Origin: Spongiivirga citrea
GTDB taxonomy: Bacteria > Bacteroidota > Bacteroidia > Flavobacteriales > Flavobacteriaceae
Assembly: GCF_010671565.1 (NCBI RefSeq)
Contig: NZ_JAABOQ010000009.1
Span: forward strand, 1-64,000
Direction: 5' to 3'
DNA: 64,000 nucleotides
Positions 25,285-34,229 of the stretch are shown one piece after another (positions within the stretch are counted from its first letter, which is position 1; every line of letters starts with the position of its first letter). The notes beneath the pieces are model-generated. The model was given only the letters and a program-made list of their open reading frames with translations, did not search any database and had not been told where the DNA came from. Both the position numbers and the translations under genes were made by a program.

Positions 25285-25318
25285 AATAAAAGCCCCAACA
25301 ATTAAGTCAGGGCCTTTA
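25285..25318 (-). terminator. Probable terminator of the secreted metalloprotease gene
   Basis: On the minus strand AAAGGCCC pairs with GGGGCTTT with one mismatch around a loop of about 14 bases, followed by TTATTTTTT. It lies about 20 bases after the stop. Confidence 0.6.
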
Positions 25319-25337
25319 AATTTGGATAGTTACTTAG

Positions 25338-28300
25338 TTACTGTTTTACCAGTTTCTTTCTAATAAGTTCTTCACCATCGTTTACTTCTATAATGTAAAC
25401 ACCAGATCGAAGTTTACTTACATTGATCGCGGTACTTTTAGTTGTACCTGATTTTACTGTTTGACCTATTAGGTTCATAATACGATATGCTCCTGTAGCC
25501 GAATCTGGTAAGGTTACGAATACTTCGTTCCCCTTAACCGGATTTGGATATACATTAAATCCTGATTCAAATTCTTCTAAATCGGCATTTTCACCTGATC
25601 TACTGATAAAGGTGATTGTATCTTCGGCATATCCTCTAGAAGAGCCACCATTAATACCTGTAATAGTTACCTGATCAATATATACCTGATCACCATTAGC
25701 GGAAGCATCACATTGTAAACGGAAACGACCTCCGTTTGTCAAGTTTACCTCTCCAGCATTTAAATTGACTGTAACTTCGTAGAAAATTCCATTTTCGAAA
25801 TCAGTTCCTCTTGCATAGCTAGCAACGGTTGTAAATCCAGAACCGTCATCATATTGTAAGAAGAAGTCCTCTCCATTTTCCATACTATTTGCATAGAAAT
25901 AGAACTTAAACTCTATTTGCTGGTACGGAGCTAGGTTGAATCCTGGAGATGTCATAGATGAAGCAACTCCTGAATTATCACGAAGTCGAATTGAATATTG
26001 TCCTTCAAAAGATCTTGATCCTGCATAACGCGCACAATCAGAACCTCCGTCGATCCATCCGTCAAATCCTGTTTCAAAGAATCCTTCAAATAACAGATCA
26101 CTTCCTCCTCCTGCTGGTAAGGTAGTTACATTAACAGCATTACTAGCTGTAGACTCATTTCCAGCAGCATCTTTTGCCACCACAGTAAATGTATAAGCAG
26201 TGTCTGCTGTTAGACCAGAAGCCGTGTATGAAGTTCCTGAAACTGTACCCACAACGCTTCCATCTTGATATACATCATATGCCGTTACCGCAACATTATC
26301 TGTTGAAGCATTCCAAGATAAATCAGTAGAGGTTTGCGTGGTATTAGTAGCAGCTAAATTAGTTGGTGCTGTTGGCGCTTCTGTATCAACAAAAGGAGCG
26401 TCGGTTGTTACACCAACAGTATTACTTTGTGCTGATTCATTATTCGCAGCATCTCTAGCCGTTACGTAAAAATCATAGCTTGTCTCTGCTGTTAATCCAG
26501 TTACATTGTATGATGTTCCGGTCACCGTTACAATTAATGCGCCGTCCTGGTATACGTTATATCCAGTTACAGCAACATTATCAGTTGATGCATTCCAAGA
26601 TAAATCAGTAGTTGTTTCGCTAGTATTAGCAGCAGCTAAATTCGCTGGTGCTGTTGGCGCTTCTGTGTCCACAAAAGGAGCTTCTGTCGTTACACTAACT
26701 GTATTACTTTGTGCTGAACTATTTCCAGCAGCGTCTCTTGCAATTACATAAAATTGATACGTTGTTTCAGCTGCTAATCCTATTACGTCATAGGATGTTC
26801 CTGTTACCGTAGCAACAACAACTCCATCTTGATATACATCATAGCCAGAAACAGCGACATTATCAGTCGAAGCATCCCAAGAAAGATCTGTTGAGTTCTC
26901 TCCTGTATTTGCAGCCGAAAGGTTAGCCGGTGCCGTTGGTGCTTCATCATCAACAACGCCACTACTTAAGATAATTCCATAATCTTCAACTTCACCATAA
27001 GTAAAAGTCTCACAAGCGGTTGGTATACTGTTGTATTTCATCGAAACACGCATAGCTGTTAATCCTGTAGAGGTTCCTGCAGGCACTGAGAAATTGCCGC
27101 TTACAGGACTTGTAGTTGTCGCATTTTGAGTAAACACTTGCTCACCTGCATCATCGAAATCACCATCGCGGTTGTAATCAATCCATACAGAATAACCTTC
27201 ACGATATGTTGTTGATCTCCATTCAGGAGTAATAGTTATGGTATAATTATCTCCTTGATTCAAGGTTGTTGAAATGGCCTTGAAATCAGAATATCCGCCT
27301 AGTGAATTGGTTGAGCTGTTGTCGATATCTCCAAGCTGTACTCTAGCAATCCATTCGTCATTTACTCGATTACCTTGCGAGTCACAGTAGTTTAATTGAA
27401 CATTTGTCGTAGTGAAGTTTACTGAAGCAGAATAATCCGATGGACCGTTATCACTACAAGTACTTCTAACTTGTACTTCATATGCAGTTTCTTCGGTTAA
27501 ACCAGTAAGTCCAATTGTATTATCACTCACTGTTTGATCTGTCCAAGCAGTAGTTCCTGTTTGACGGTAACGAACATCGAAACTCGCTCCCAAAATTTGA
27601 TCCCAAGTAATTGCTGCCGTACTTGAAGTAACATTAGAAGCGGCTACATTTGTCGGTGTAGTTGCCACACAATTTACTTCTCCATCAATTGTAAAATCAG
27701 CATCAGAGATATCAAAGAATACGTTATTTGATGCTTTTACCATCACACGATTCTGATTTCCTATCTCATTTGGAACTGTTATATCATGCGACCCATCGTT
27801 TGCCACATTACTTGCCAATGTAATAGGGTAGGTATCACCACCATCAGTTGAAAGTAAAATATCAACATTTGCGGCATTAATGCCATTTCCTGTAGTTCCT
27901 GCTACATCCCAGCTTACTGTTCTTGTTTGATTTGCAAACCAGGTAGTCGCAGTGTTTGGCGAATTAAGCACGAAAGGTCCAGCACTTGCTGTTACATTCA
28001 AAGTAACATCATCGCTATTGTTTGCGCCACCGCCTGCAACATTATCACGTACTGTTAGTCTAAAAGTAAGGGCTCGTGAAACTTCTGGCACTTGCTCCCA
28101 TCTCCAACCTGTTGCTCCAGTTTTGACAGTCTCTAGTCTTGGGAAATAGCGCTTAGTATCTGTTGTTGGGTTAAACGACCTAAATGCTACACCTGATGTG
28201 TTATTAACATTAGGTATCGTTGTTTGTGCATTGTTTGAATCGAATTGCTCCCAGCAAAAAGTCAAAGCATTTCCATCGGCATCACTACCAGCTCCATCAA

Positions 28301-29582
28301 GAACAAAAGGTGTTCCTGCCGGGATTGTCAAATCAGCTCCAGCATCAGCTGTTGGTACTGCATTTCCCGTTGTCGTTTCTACCTGGCAACTTTCGCCACG
28401 AACATTTACTAATACTTGTTGAATTGAAAATGCGTGAAAATACGGATCACTATTTGGTTGTACATCTGTATTTGGTCCTGTAATACCGGCATATCCCATA
28501 ATGGTTGTCCCACTACCAGGCTCCATTTGCGCACCTGTTCCTTCATTACCACCATGTGTCCATGTATGGTTAGCTCCCAATTGATGTCCGATTTCATGAG
28601 CTACGAAATCAATATCAAAAGGATCGCCTTCTGGGTTCGTTCTTGATGTAAATGCACTACCCTTTCTTCCTGTAGTACATACTTCACCAATAAAACCAGC
28701 ACTACCACTATTGCCACCTTGTACAAATACATGGCCTATATCATAGTTGGCATCGCCAATAACATTGTCAAGAGTTTGTTGTGCTTGGCTATTAAAACTT
28801 CCGGTGTAGGGGTCGGTGGCAGGATCAGTATAAATAACCTGATCGTTATTTGCCACAATGACGGTAGTCATTCCAAAATCGACTTCAAAAACACCATTAA
28901 CACGAGTCATTGTAGTATTAATCGCTGCAAGTGCATCAGCTACCGTTCCACCATGATATTGGGTATATTCCGCCTGAGCCGAAATTGCAATTCTGAAGGT
29001 TCTTAGGAGTCCATCATCAGCATTTCTTTCAGTGTTAGCTCCTAATTGCGGAGCGTACTTATTATCAACTAAACATTCAAAATCACTTGCGATGTTAGGT
29101 CTGTCTTGTCTTTTATATATAGTATACTGGCTCCCATCTTTGGTGTAAGGTTCAATAAAAGTCGCAGGTTTCACTCCCGACAACACCATACTATTTAATC
29201 CTTTATGAGAAATACTAAAACGAATTACCGCAGAAGGATCATCAATACCTTGACCTGCATACGATTTAATATTTGGGAATTTTTCTGCTAGCGCTGGATG
29301 CATGGTTGATGCTTCCTTTACCATAAACCGTTCCATGGTTCCGTCTGCATTCGGAAAAGAAAGTACAATTCCCGATTTAGAAGTGTTCACACCTCTTTTT
29401 GGTGCCTTGATTAATGCCCGTTTTAGATTTTCAAAATCTAAAGTCATGATTTGATTGGTGGGTACCTGATCTGGATTCGCTACTATTTGTGATCTGCTAA
29501 CACTTGTTGCAGGACCCCAAAAAGATTGCGAAAACGCCGTCCCTACCATCAGCATGAAAACTAAGGATAGAAATTTTTTCAT
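25338..29582 (-). CDS. Secreted reprolysin-like zinc metalloprotease with type IX sorting domain
   Basis: The 1414-residue protein has a signal peptide (to AFSQ, residue 19), a propeptide region to about 190, and a metzincin catalytic domain with HEIGHQLGANHTW. The zinc ligands are His329, His333 and His339 with Glu330, and a Met-turn sits in TIMGYAG. After a beta-sandwich region come an FN3 domain (about 640-720), a GEVED domain (about 725-865), three near-identical FN3 repeats (about 870-1145) and a MAM-like sandwich. A type A sorting domain ends the protein (YPNPVKGNEV to GVYIIEVNDGEE). It is therefore exported by the type IX system and cleaved or anchored outside. The part after the catalytic domain closely parallels the subtilase at 3191. 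Confidence 0.93.
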   Translation of the reverse strand: MKKFLSLVFMLMVGTAFSQSFWGPATSVSRSQIVANPDQVPTNQIMTLDFENLKRALIKAPKRGVNTSKSGIVLSFPNADGTMERFMVKEASTMHPALAEKFPNIKSYAGQGIDDPSAVIRFSISHKGLNSMVLSGVKPATFIEPYTKDGSQYTIYKRQDRPNIASDFECLVDNKYAPQLGANTERNADDGLLRTFRIAISAQAEYTQYHGGTVADALAAINTTMTRVNGVFEVDFGMTTVIVANNDQVIYTDPATDPYTGSFNSQAQQTLDNVIGDANYDIGHVFVQGGNSGSAGFIGEVCTTGRKGSAFTSRTNPEGDPFDIDFVAHEIGHQLGANHTWTHGGNEGTGAQMEPGSGTTIMGYAGITGPNTDVQPNSDPYFHAFSIQQVLVNVRGESCQVETTTGNAVPTADAGADLTIPAGTPFVLDGAGSDADGNALTFCWEQFDSNNAQTTIPNVNNTSGVAFRSFNPTTDTKRYFPRLETVKTGATGWRWEQVPEVSRALTFRLTVRDNVAGGGANNSDDVTLNVTASAGPFVLNSPNTATTWFANQTRTVSWDVAGTTGNGINAANVDILLSTDGGDTYPITLASNVANDGSHDITVPNEIGNQNRVMVKASNNVFFDISDADFTIDGEVNCVATTPTNVAASNVTSSTAAITWDQILGASFDVRYRQTGTTAWTDQTVSDNTIGLTGLTEETAYEVQVRSTCSDNGPSDYSASVNFTTTNVQLNYCDSQGNRVNDEWIARVQLGDIDNSSTNSLGGYSDFKAISTTLNQGDNYTITITPEWRSTTYREGYSVWIDYNRDGDFDDAGEQVFTQNATTTSPVSGNFSVPAGTSTGLTAMRVSMKYNSIPTACETFTYGEVEDYGIILSSGVVDDEAPTAPANLSAANTGENSTDLSWDASTDNVAVSGYDVYQDGVVVATVTGTSYDVIGLAAETTYQFYVIARDAAGNSSAQSNTVSVTTEAPFVDTEAPTAPANLAAANTSETTTDLSWNASTDNVAVTGYNVYQDGALIVTVTGTSYNVTGLTAETSYDFYVTARDAANNESAQSNTVGVTTDAPFVDTEAPTAPTNLAATNTTQTSTDLSWNASTDNVAVTAYDVYQDGSVVGTVSGTSYTASGLTADTAYTFTVVAKDAAGNESTASNAVNVTTLPAGGGSDLLFEGFFETGFDGWIDGGSDCARYAGSRSFEGQYSIRLRDNSGVASSMTSPGFNLAPYQQIEFKFYFYANSMENGEDFFLQYDDGSGFTTVASYARGTDFENGIFYEVTVNLNAGEVNLTNGGRFRLQCDASANGDQVYIDQVTITGINGGSSRGYAEDTITFISRSGENADLEEFESGFNVYPNPVKGNEVFVTLPDSATGAYRIMNLIGQTVKSGTTKSTAINVSKLRSGVYIIEVNDGEELIRKKLVKQ

Positions 29583-29755
29583 TATTAGGTGATTGTTAAT
29601 TAGTTAAATAATTTAATGAAGGGATGCAAAATTGTTAAAAATTAAACAAATATTAAGGCAATATGGTTATTTTTCGATGAAATACTTGCTATTTTAAGAA
29701 TTACAAAATATTTAATGAATATATGAGTAGACTTAACAGTAATACTATCGGTTTT

Positions 29756-29783
29756 TTGTAAGAAAATACGCCTATTACTTTCG
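29756..29783 (+). promoter_or_regulatory. Possible promoter of the ThuA lipoprotein gene
   Basis: TACTTTCG (29776-29783), one base from TAnnTTTG, lies 17 bases after a TTG (29756-29758). The leader would be about 65 nt. Confidence 0.35.
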
Positions 29784-29855
29784 AAAATAAATTGATCTTC
29801 AATTAGTTATTAGAGCAAAGGCAATATTTCTTAATTTAACTGAAAATTAAAAAGT

Positions 29856-30605
29856 ATGAGAATCCTACATTATATTCTGATATTATTCCTTGTTGGAAGT
29901 TGTAATGAAAAATCGACAACTACTGCACCAACTGGGGAAGAAAATCCAACGCTAATTGAAAAAGTTTTGGTTTTTACTAAAACTGAAGGTTTTAGACATA
30001 ATTCAATTGAAAATGGTGTTACCTTGATTAAAACACAGGCGAGTTCAAATAATTTTGAGGTCACGCATACAGAAGATGCAAGCGTATTTAATGATGATAA
30101 TTTAAAAGATTATAAGCTGGTCATTTTTTTAAGTACTACTGGTAACATTTTAAATGATAATCAACAAGAAGCGTTTAAAAAGTTCATTAACAATGGTGGA
30201 GCGTTTGTCGGAGTGCATGCCGCCACCGATACGGAATACGATTGGCCTTGGTATGGCCAGTTAGTTGGGGGATATTTTGAAAATCATCCGCAAACTCAAG
30301 AAGCGACTATTCAAATTGTAAAAGAAGATCATCCCTCAACGCAACATCTTTCTTCAACTTGGACACGAACTGACGAGTGGTACAACTTTAAAGATTTAAA
30401 TGCCAGCACAACAACACTCCTAAACTTAGATGAAACTAGTTATGAGGGAGGTAATAATGGTGAAAACCATCCCATTGCATGGTTTCATGAATTTGATGGT
30501 GGGCGGGTATTTTATACCGGTTTGGGCCACACCAAGGAAAGCTATGATGAGGATGCTTTTAAACAGCATTTGTTAGGTGGAATATTATACGCTTTGGGGC
30601 GTTGA
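29856..30605 (+). CDS. ThuA-domain lipoprotein
   Basis: The 249-residue protein has a lipoprotein signal with Cys16 (LFLVGSCNEKS). The ThuA domain follows, with KVLVFTKTEGFRHNSIENG, FVGVHAATDTEYDWPWYGQLVGGYFENHP, and PIAWFHEFDGGRVFYTGLGHT near the end. ThuA is a glutamine-amidotransferase-like fold linked to sugar (trehalose and related) use and seen in many secreted Bacteroidota proteins. The enzymatic reaction is not established. The stop is seven bases from the convergent membrane protein gene, leaving no space for a terminator of its own. Confidence 0.9.
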   Translation: MRILHYILILFLVGSCNEKSTTTAPTGEENPTLIEKVLVFTKTEGFRHNSIENGVTLIKTQASSNNFEVTHTEDASVFNDDNLKDYKLVIFLSTTGNILNDNQQEAFKKFINNGGAFVGVHAATDTEYDWPWYGQLVGGYFENHPQTQEATIQIVKEDHPSTQHLSSTWTRTDEWYNFKDLNASTTTLLNLDETSYEGGNNGENHPIAWFHEFDGGRVFYTGLGHTKESYDEDAFKQHLLGGILYALGR

Positions 30606-30612
30606 ATTAGAA

Positions 30613-32883
30613 TCAATCTTTTTTGCTTACCAAAGCAGCCACTAACCAAGCAACACCCAAGATCAGGAAAATCAATCCAAACGGATCACTAAAGCCAGCT
30701 AATCCTGCTCTAATAAATCCGAGTAAGGACATTACAAGTGCGCCTTTCCAACTTCCGAAAAAGCCGCCTTTGTTGGCTTCAGATTTTAACTCGTTTTGTC
30801 TTTTTAATTGTTTTTCATCTGCATTGTAGTCAACGCAATATGCTTCAAATGTTGGCCGCTCCGATGTAAGGCTGCAAACTAATCCATCTGTAGTTAATTT
30901 TCGATTCTCGCATGTTTTGCAAAGCACTAGTCTATCCTCTAACGTGCTAAACTGTTGTGATTTCAACTTTTCAACCGAAAGATTCTTGGCAACAAACTCC
31001 ATTTGATTGAATGATGTTGCATACGAACCAATGTATCGATATCTAGCAATAAATATTAAAACGAGTGAAACAACTAAAACAATATTCAAAAACAAACCAG
31101 TGATTATAATTAAAGCAGAAGGCCCGCTATAATAATCATTAAATGCCATTACTATTAGGCTAATAAAACCTGCAATAATTGCAAAGAGATACCAAACACC
31201 AATACCATAACAAACAATTTCTAAGACCTTAGTAGTCTTTGATAACGGTGCTTTCTTTTTCAAAGCTGTATTGATATTGTTTGCATAAATAGCAAAAATC
31301 GTTAGGATGAAAATAGAGCCAAGTAACCTTAGTACCGGACCATCACGGAAATAACTAAACCCAAAATTAGTTTGACTAATTAGAATAATTATTTTTATAA
31401 CTATGGCTGCGAGCAATGCTATAAAAATGGTTTTCCAATATGTTTTTTTCGAACCGGATAAATCCTTTGGTTCGAACGGTTTTACATCTTTCTTTATAAA
31501 TGTCAATTGGCCAAGACCATCGGTACTTAACGATAAGTCATTTACATATTCATATTTATCAAAATGAAATATTGAAATCCATAATAAAGTATAGATCATA
31601 CTATATATGAATAAAGGGGTCGCCTCACTAATTTCGCCAAAAGGTGCGGCTAGTACTACTAAAGCATTTAAACCAAACAAGAACAAGGCAGTACGAGCAT
31701 GTTTAAAATACAATGTAAGTATCGCAATTCCTAAAGCAGCAGAGATTAATGAAATTATAATAGGGTCAATTCTTCCTCTACTGCTAATTAATCGTATTAC
31801 AGCTCCTAATAAAGTAACAACATAAAACGCCACTTTTATATTGTTATTTCGATCACTGTTTTTGAATAAGGCGGTCACCTTATCAACACGATCAGACAAT
31901 GAGATGTTGGATGGTACATTTACAAAAAACGTAATGTACAACCAAACAAAAAAGTTGATAACTGGCAGGTTAATCAATATGTATTTCCAACCTGGTTTTA
32001 TTCCTTTTGATACGAAGTAAGATGTTAGAAAATTACGATATATCAGTGTGAAAAAATATGCAGCAGCGATAACGCTTAAAATCCAAACGTAGGCTTGTAT
32101 ATAACTCCCCTCATTAATACCCCATCGTGATCTAATTCTATTTACCAAACCAAATATCATAACAATAATGGTCAATCGGGAGACCCAGAAAACAACACTA
32201 AAAACCAAATTGGATACTGGCTGAACATCTAACTTTTTAAATTGAAACGCATTATTGTCACTACTTTTTATGGCGTAGTGCATGTAGAAAAAGATCACGA
32301 AATGCACGATAAAAATCAGCTTATAATATAGCATTGGTAGTGGTGCTATGAACACCATGCCTTCGTTATAAGACAATAAATTTCCTAGCCAACGCCAAGG
32401 TCGGTATCTGAATAATTCGCTAATAAAATTATTTATCTGATATGCACTTCCTACAGCAACTCCTGAAATAATTAGGAAAACTAGAAAGTACCAAAGCCCT
32501 TTTGTGTTTTTATGATACGCAAAACCAAAGACCAAAAATGGCAAACTATAAATTACTGTATTAAGAATTGGATAAGGCGTAAATTGTCCAACTAAAATCC
32601 CAAAAAAGACATCTGACAAACGAACCAATGCAATAACTCCCAATGTAATAATTGCAAAATCGGCAGCCTTTTTATTCGATACATTTAGGCGTATAAAATA
32701 CCATAAAACAAAAGGAGCAATATTGAACTTGAGCCAATTAGAAAGTCTAATCACTAAACTTTCATACGAGAAATCGAATACGACGCGCAGGATAACGTCA
32801 ACGAGAATATCAAAAAGCGCTAGTGCTAATAAAACAAAGAATAACTGCTTTACCGCAGTCCTTTGGGGCGTGTTTAGTAACAT
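30613..32883 (-). CDS. Large polytopic membrane protein with C-terminal Cys motif
   Basis: The 756-residue protein has more than a dozen hydrophobic segments from residue 12 to about 620, then a cytoplasmic-type Cys segment, then two last membrane segments. The Cys segment reads CKTCENRK, nine residues later CSLT, and then FEAYCVDYNADE, so C-x2-C-x~10-C-x~11-C, a possible zinc site. I remember similar short Cys segments (NRK, LT, F and YC spacing) from other flavobacterial membrane proteins but know no named family. No transport motif is recognised. It is a single gene with a perfect TAGATTTG promoter element 23 bases upstream. Confidence 0.7.
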   Translation of the reverse strand: MLLNTPQRTAVKQLFFVLLALALFDILVDVILRVVFDFSYESLVIRLSNWLKFNIAPFVLWYFIRLNVSNKKAADFAIITLGVIALVRLSDVFFGILVGQFTPYPILNTVIYSLPFLVFGFAYHKNTKGLWYFLVFLIISGVAVGSAYQINNFISELFRYRPWRWLGNLLSYNEGMVFIAPLPMLYYKLIFIVHFVIFFYMHYAIKSSDNNAFQFKKLDVQPVSNLVFSVVFWVSRLTIIVMIFGLVNRIRSRWGINEGSYIQAYVWILSVIAAAYFFTLIYRNFLTSYFVSKGIKPGWKYILINLPVINFFVWLYITFFVNVPSNISLSDRVDKVTALFKNSDRNNNIKVAFYVVTLLGAVIRLISSRGRIDPIIISLISAALGIAILTLYFKHARTALFLFGLNALVVLAAPFGEISEATPLFIYSMIYTLLWISIFHFDKYEYVNDLSLSTDGLGQLTFIKKDVKPFEPKDLSGSKKTYWKTIFIALLAAIVIKIIILISQTNFGFSYFRDGPVLRLLGSIFILTIFAIYANNINTALKKKAPLSKTTKVLEIVCYGIGVWYLFAIIAGFISLIVMAFNDYYSGPSALIIITGLFLNIVLVVSLVLIFIARYRYIGSYATSFNQMEFVAKNLSVEKLKSQQFSTLEDRLVLCKTCENRKLTTDGLVCSLTSERPTFEAYCVDYNADEKQLKRQNELKSEANKGGFFGSWKGALVMSLLGFIRAGLAGFSDPFGLIFLILGVAWLVAALVSKKD

Positions 32884-32905
32884 GATTTGGGGTTTAATTC
32901 GGCGC

Positions 32906-32913
32906 CAAATCTA
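32906..32913 (-). promoter_or_regulatory. Promoter -7 element of the polytopic membrane protein gene
   Basis: On the minus strand TAGATTTG matches TAnnTTTG exactly and lies 22 bases before the ATG at 32883. Confidence 0.5.
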
Positions 32914-33076
32914 TAAAAATTTTGAACATAGGGTTTTTTAGATAGATAATAATCCCAATTTATGGTTGACTTACACCATTTTCGAATTGGTAAAGGATAA
33001 AAGAAGATGTTTACATTAATTTAAAAATCTCATAATGAGTTTATCATGATTTCAAACTTTGCTAAAAACACACAGC

Positions 33077-34216
33077 TTATTCCTCAATAAGACTAAATGC
33101 GCCTTTTACCAAAAATTGATCACTAGTTTCAAACCCCTCATCAGATTTTATTTGAGTAAAGCCATTGTGAGTAGACCCTATGTCGACAGGAAATCTTTTA
33201 AATAAATACTCGTTAGCCCTTGTTTCTTCTAATTTCAGAATATAATAATTGCCTTCTAACTCCACTATAGCTTCTTCGGGTAATGAACCTGAAAGAGTAC
33301 TATCTGTAATAATAGACGCTTCTACAAACATTCCTGTTAGGAAGTTGTTTTTGGATTCATCCTCAATATGACCATGCACTTTTATGGTGCGGTTGTTGTC
33401 TATAGAAGAACCTATTAGAAATACGTCAGCAATAAATATTTTGGTTGATATTTCTGGTATTGTAAATTGAATGGTATCTCCTTTTTTAATCTTCATAATA
33501 TCTTTTTCAAAAATGGAAAGCTCTAAATGAATATGTTCATTATTGATTATTTCAATAATTTCAGTCGCTTGCGAAACATACATTCCCTTGCTCACATTCA
33601 TTTTAGTAATACTTCCTCTTATTGGAGCATAGACGCTAATCGCACTAACAATGACCCCTTCCTTAACTTTTGACGGAGAAATATTAAGCATTAGCAGTTG
33701 TTTTTCGAATCCTTTTTGACGTGCACGGGCCGTTTTATATTCACTTTCTGCTTTAAGATATCGTTTTTCCGAACTAACATTTTCAGCCATCAATATTTTT
33801 TGTCGCTCATATTCCGATTTAAGGTAATCTAACTTACTGCTTACTTCAAGAAAACTTTGCTGAAGGGTCACAAATTCAGGGTTTTCAATGGTAAATAGTG
33901 GTTGTCCTTTTTTTACAACATCGCCTATTAATAAGGGGGTTTCGTTTATATATCCCCCCATAAAGGTACTCACAACCGCACGATTCTGAGGAGGTACATC
34001 AATCATTCCTGTGCTTTGAACCATATTTGGAAATGACTTTTCCTGAATTGTTCCTAAAGACATTATATTAGACTCAAACTGACCCTTTCCTACAATATAA
34101 CTATTGCTTTCTTTATCAACTTGGTCATCGTTTGATTTAGAATCACTGCCTTTATTTTCGCTACATCCCAGTAGTAAAGGCAGGATAAAAAATAAGTAGT
34201 ATATATTTCTTTTCAT
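33077..34216 (-). CDS. RND efflux periplasmic adaptor (CusB/CzcB-like lipoprotein)
   Basis: The 379-residue protein has a lipoprotein signal with Cys18 (LPLLLGCSENKG). It shows the membrane-fusion-protein order: an incomplete lipoyl half (PQNRAVVSTFMGGYI, VVKKGQPLFTIENPEF), a helical hairpin of about 80 residues (SFLEVSSKLDYLKSEYERQ to KGFEKQLLML), and the second lipoyl half (VYAPIRGSITKMNVSKGMYV). A beta-barrel region with FEKDIMKIKKGDTIQF comes last. It would link the CzcA-type pump to the outer-membrane factor fused to that pump. The gene is 13 bases after the pump gene and is the last of the metal efflux operon. Confidence 0.92.
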   Translation of the reverse strand: MKRNIYYLFFILPLLLGCSENKGSDSKSNDDQVDKESNSYIVGKGQFESNIMSLGTIQEKSFPNMVQSTGMIDVPPQNRAVVSTFMGGYINETPLLIGDVVKKGQPLFTIENPEFVTLQQSFLEVSSKLDYLKSEYERQKILMAENVSSEKRYLKAESEYKTARARQKGFEKQLLMLNISPSKVKEGVIVSAISVYAPIRGSITKMNVSKGMYVSQATEIIEIINNEHIHLELSIFEKDIMKIKKGDTIQFTIPEISTKIFIADVFLIGSSIDNNRTIKVHGHIEDESKNNFLTGMFVEASIITDSTLSGSLPEEAIVELEGNYYILKLEETRANEYLFKRFPVDIGSTHNGFTQIKSDEGFETSDQFLVKGAFSLIEE

Positions 34217-34229
34217 CTGTTTATTCTTT

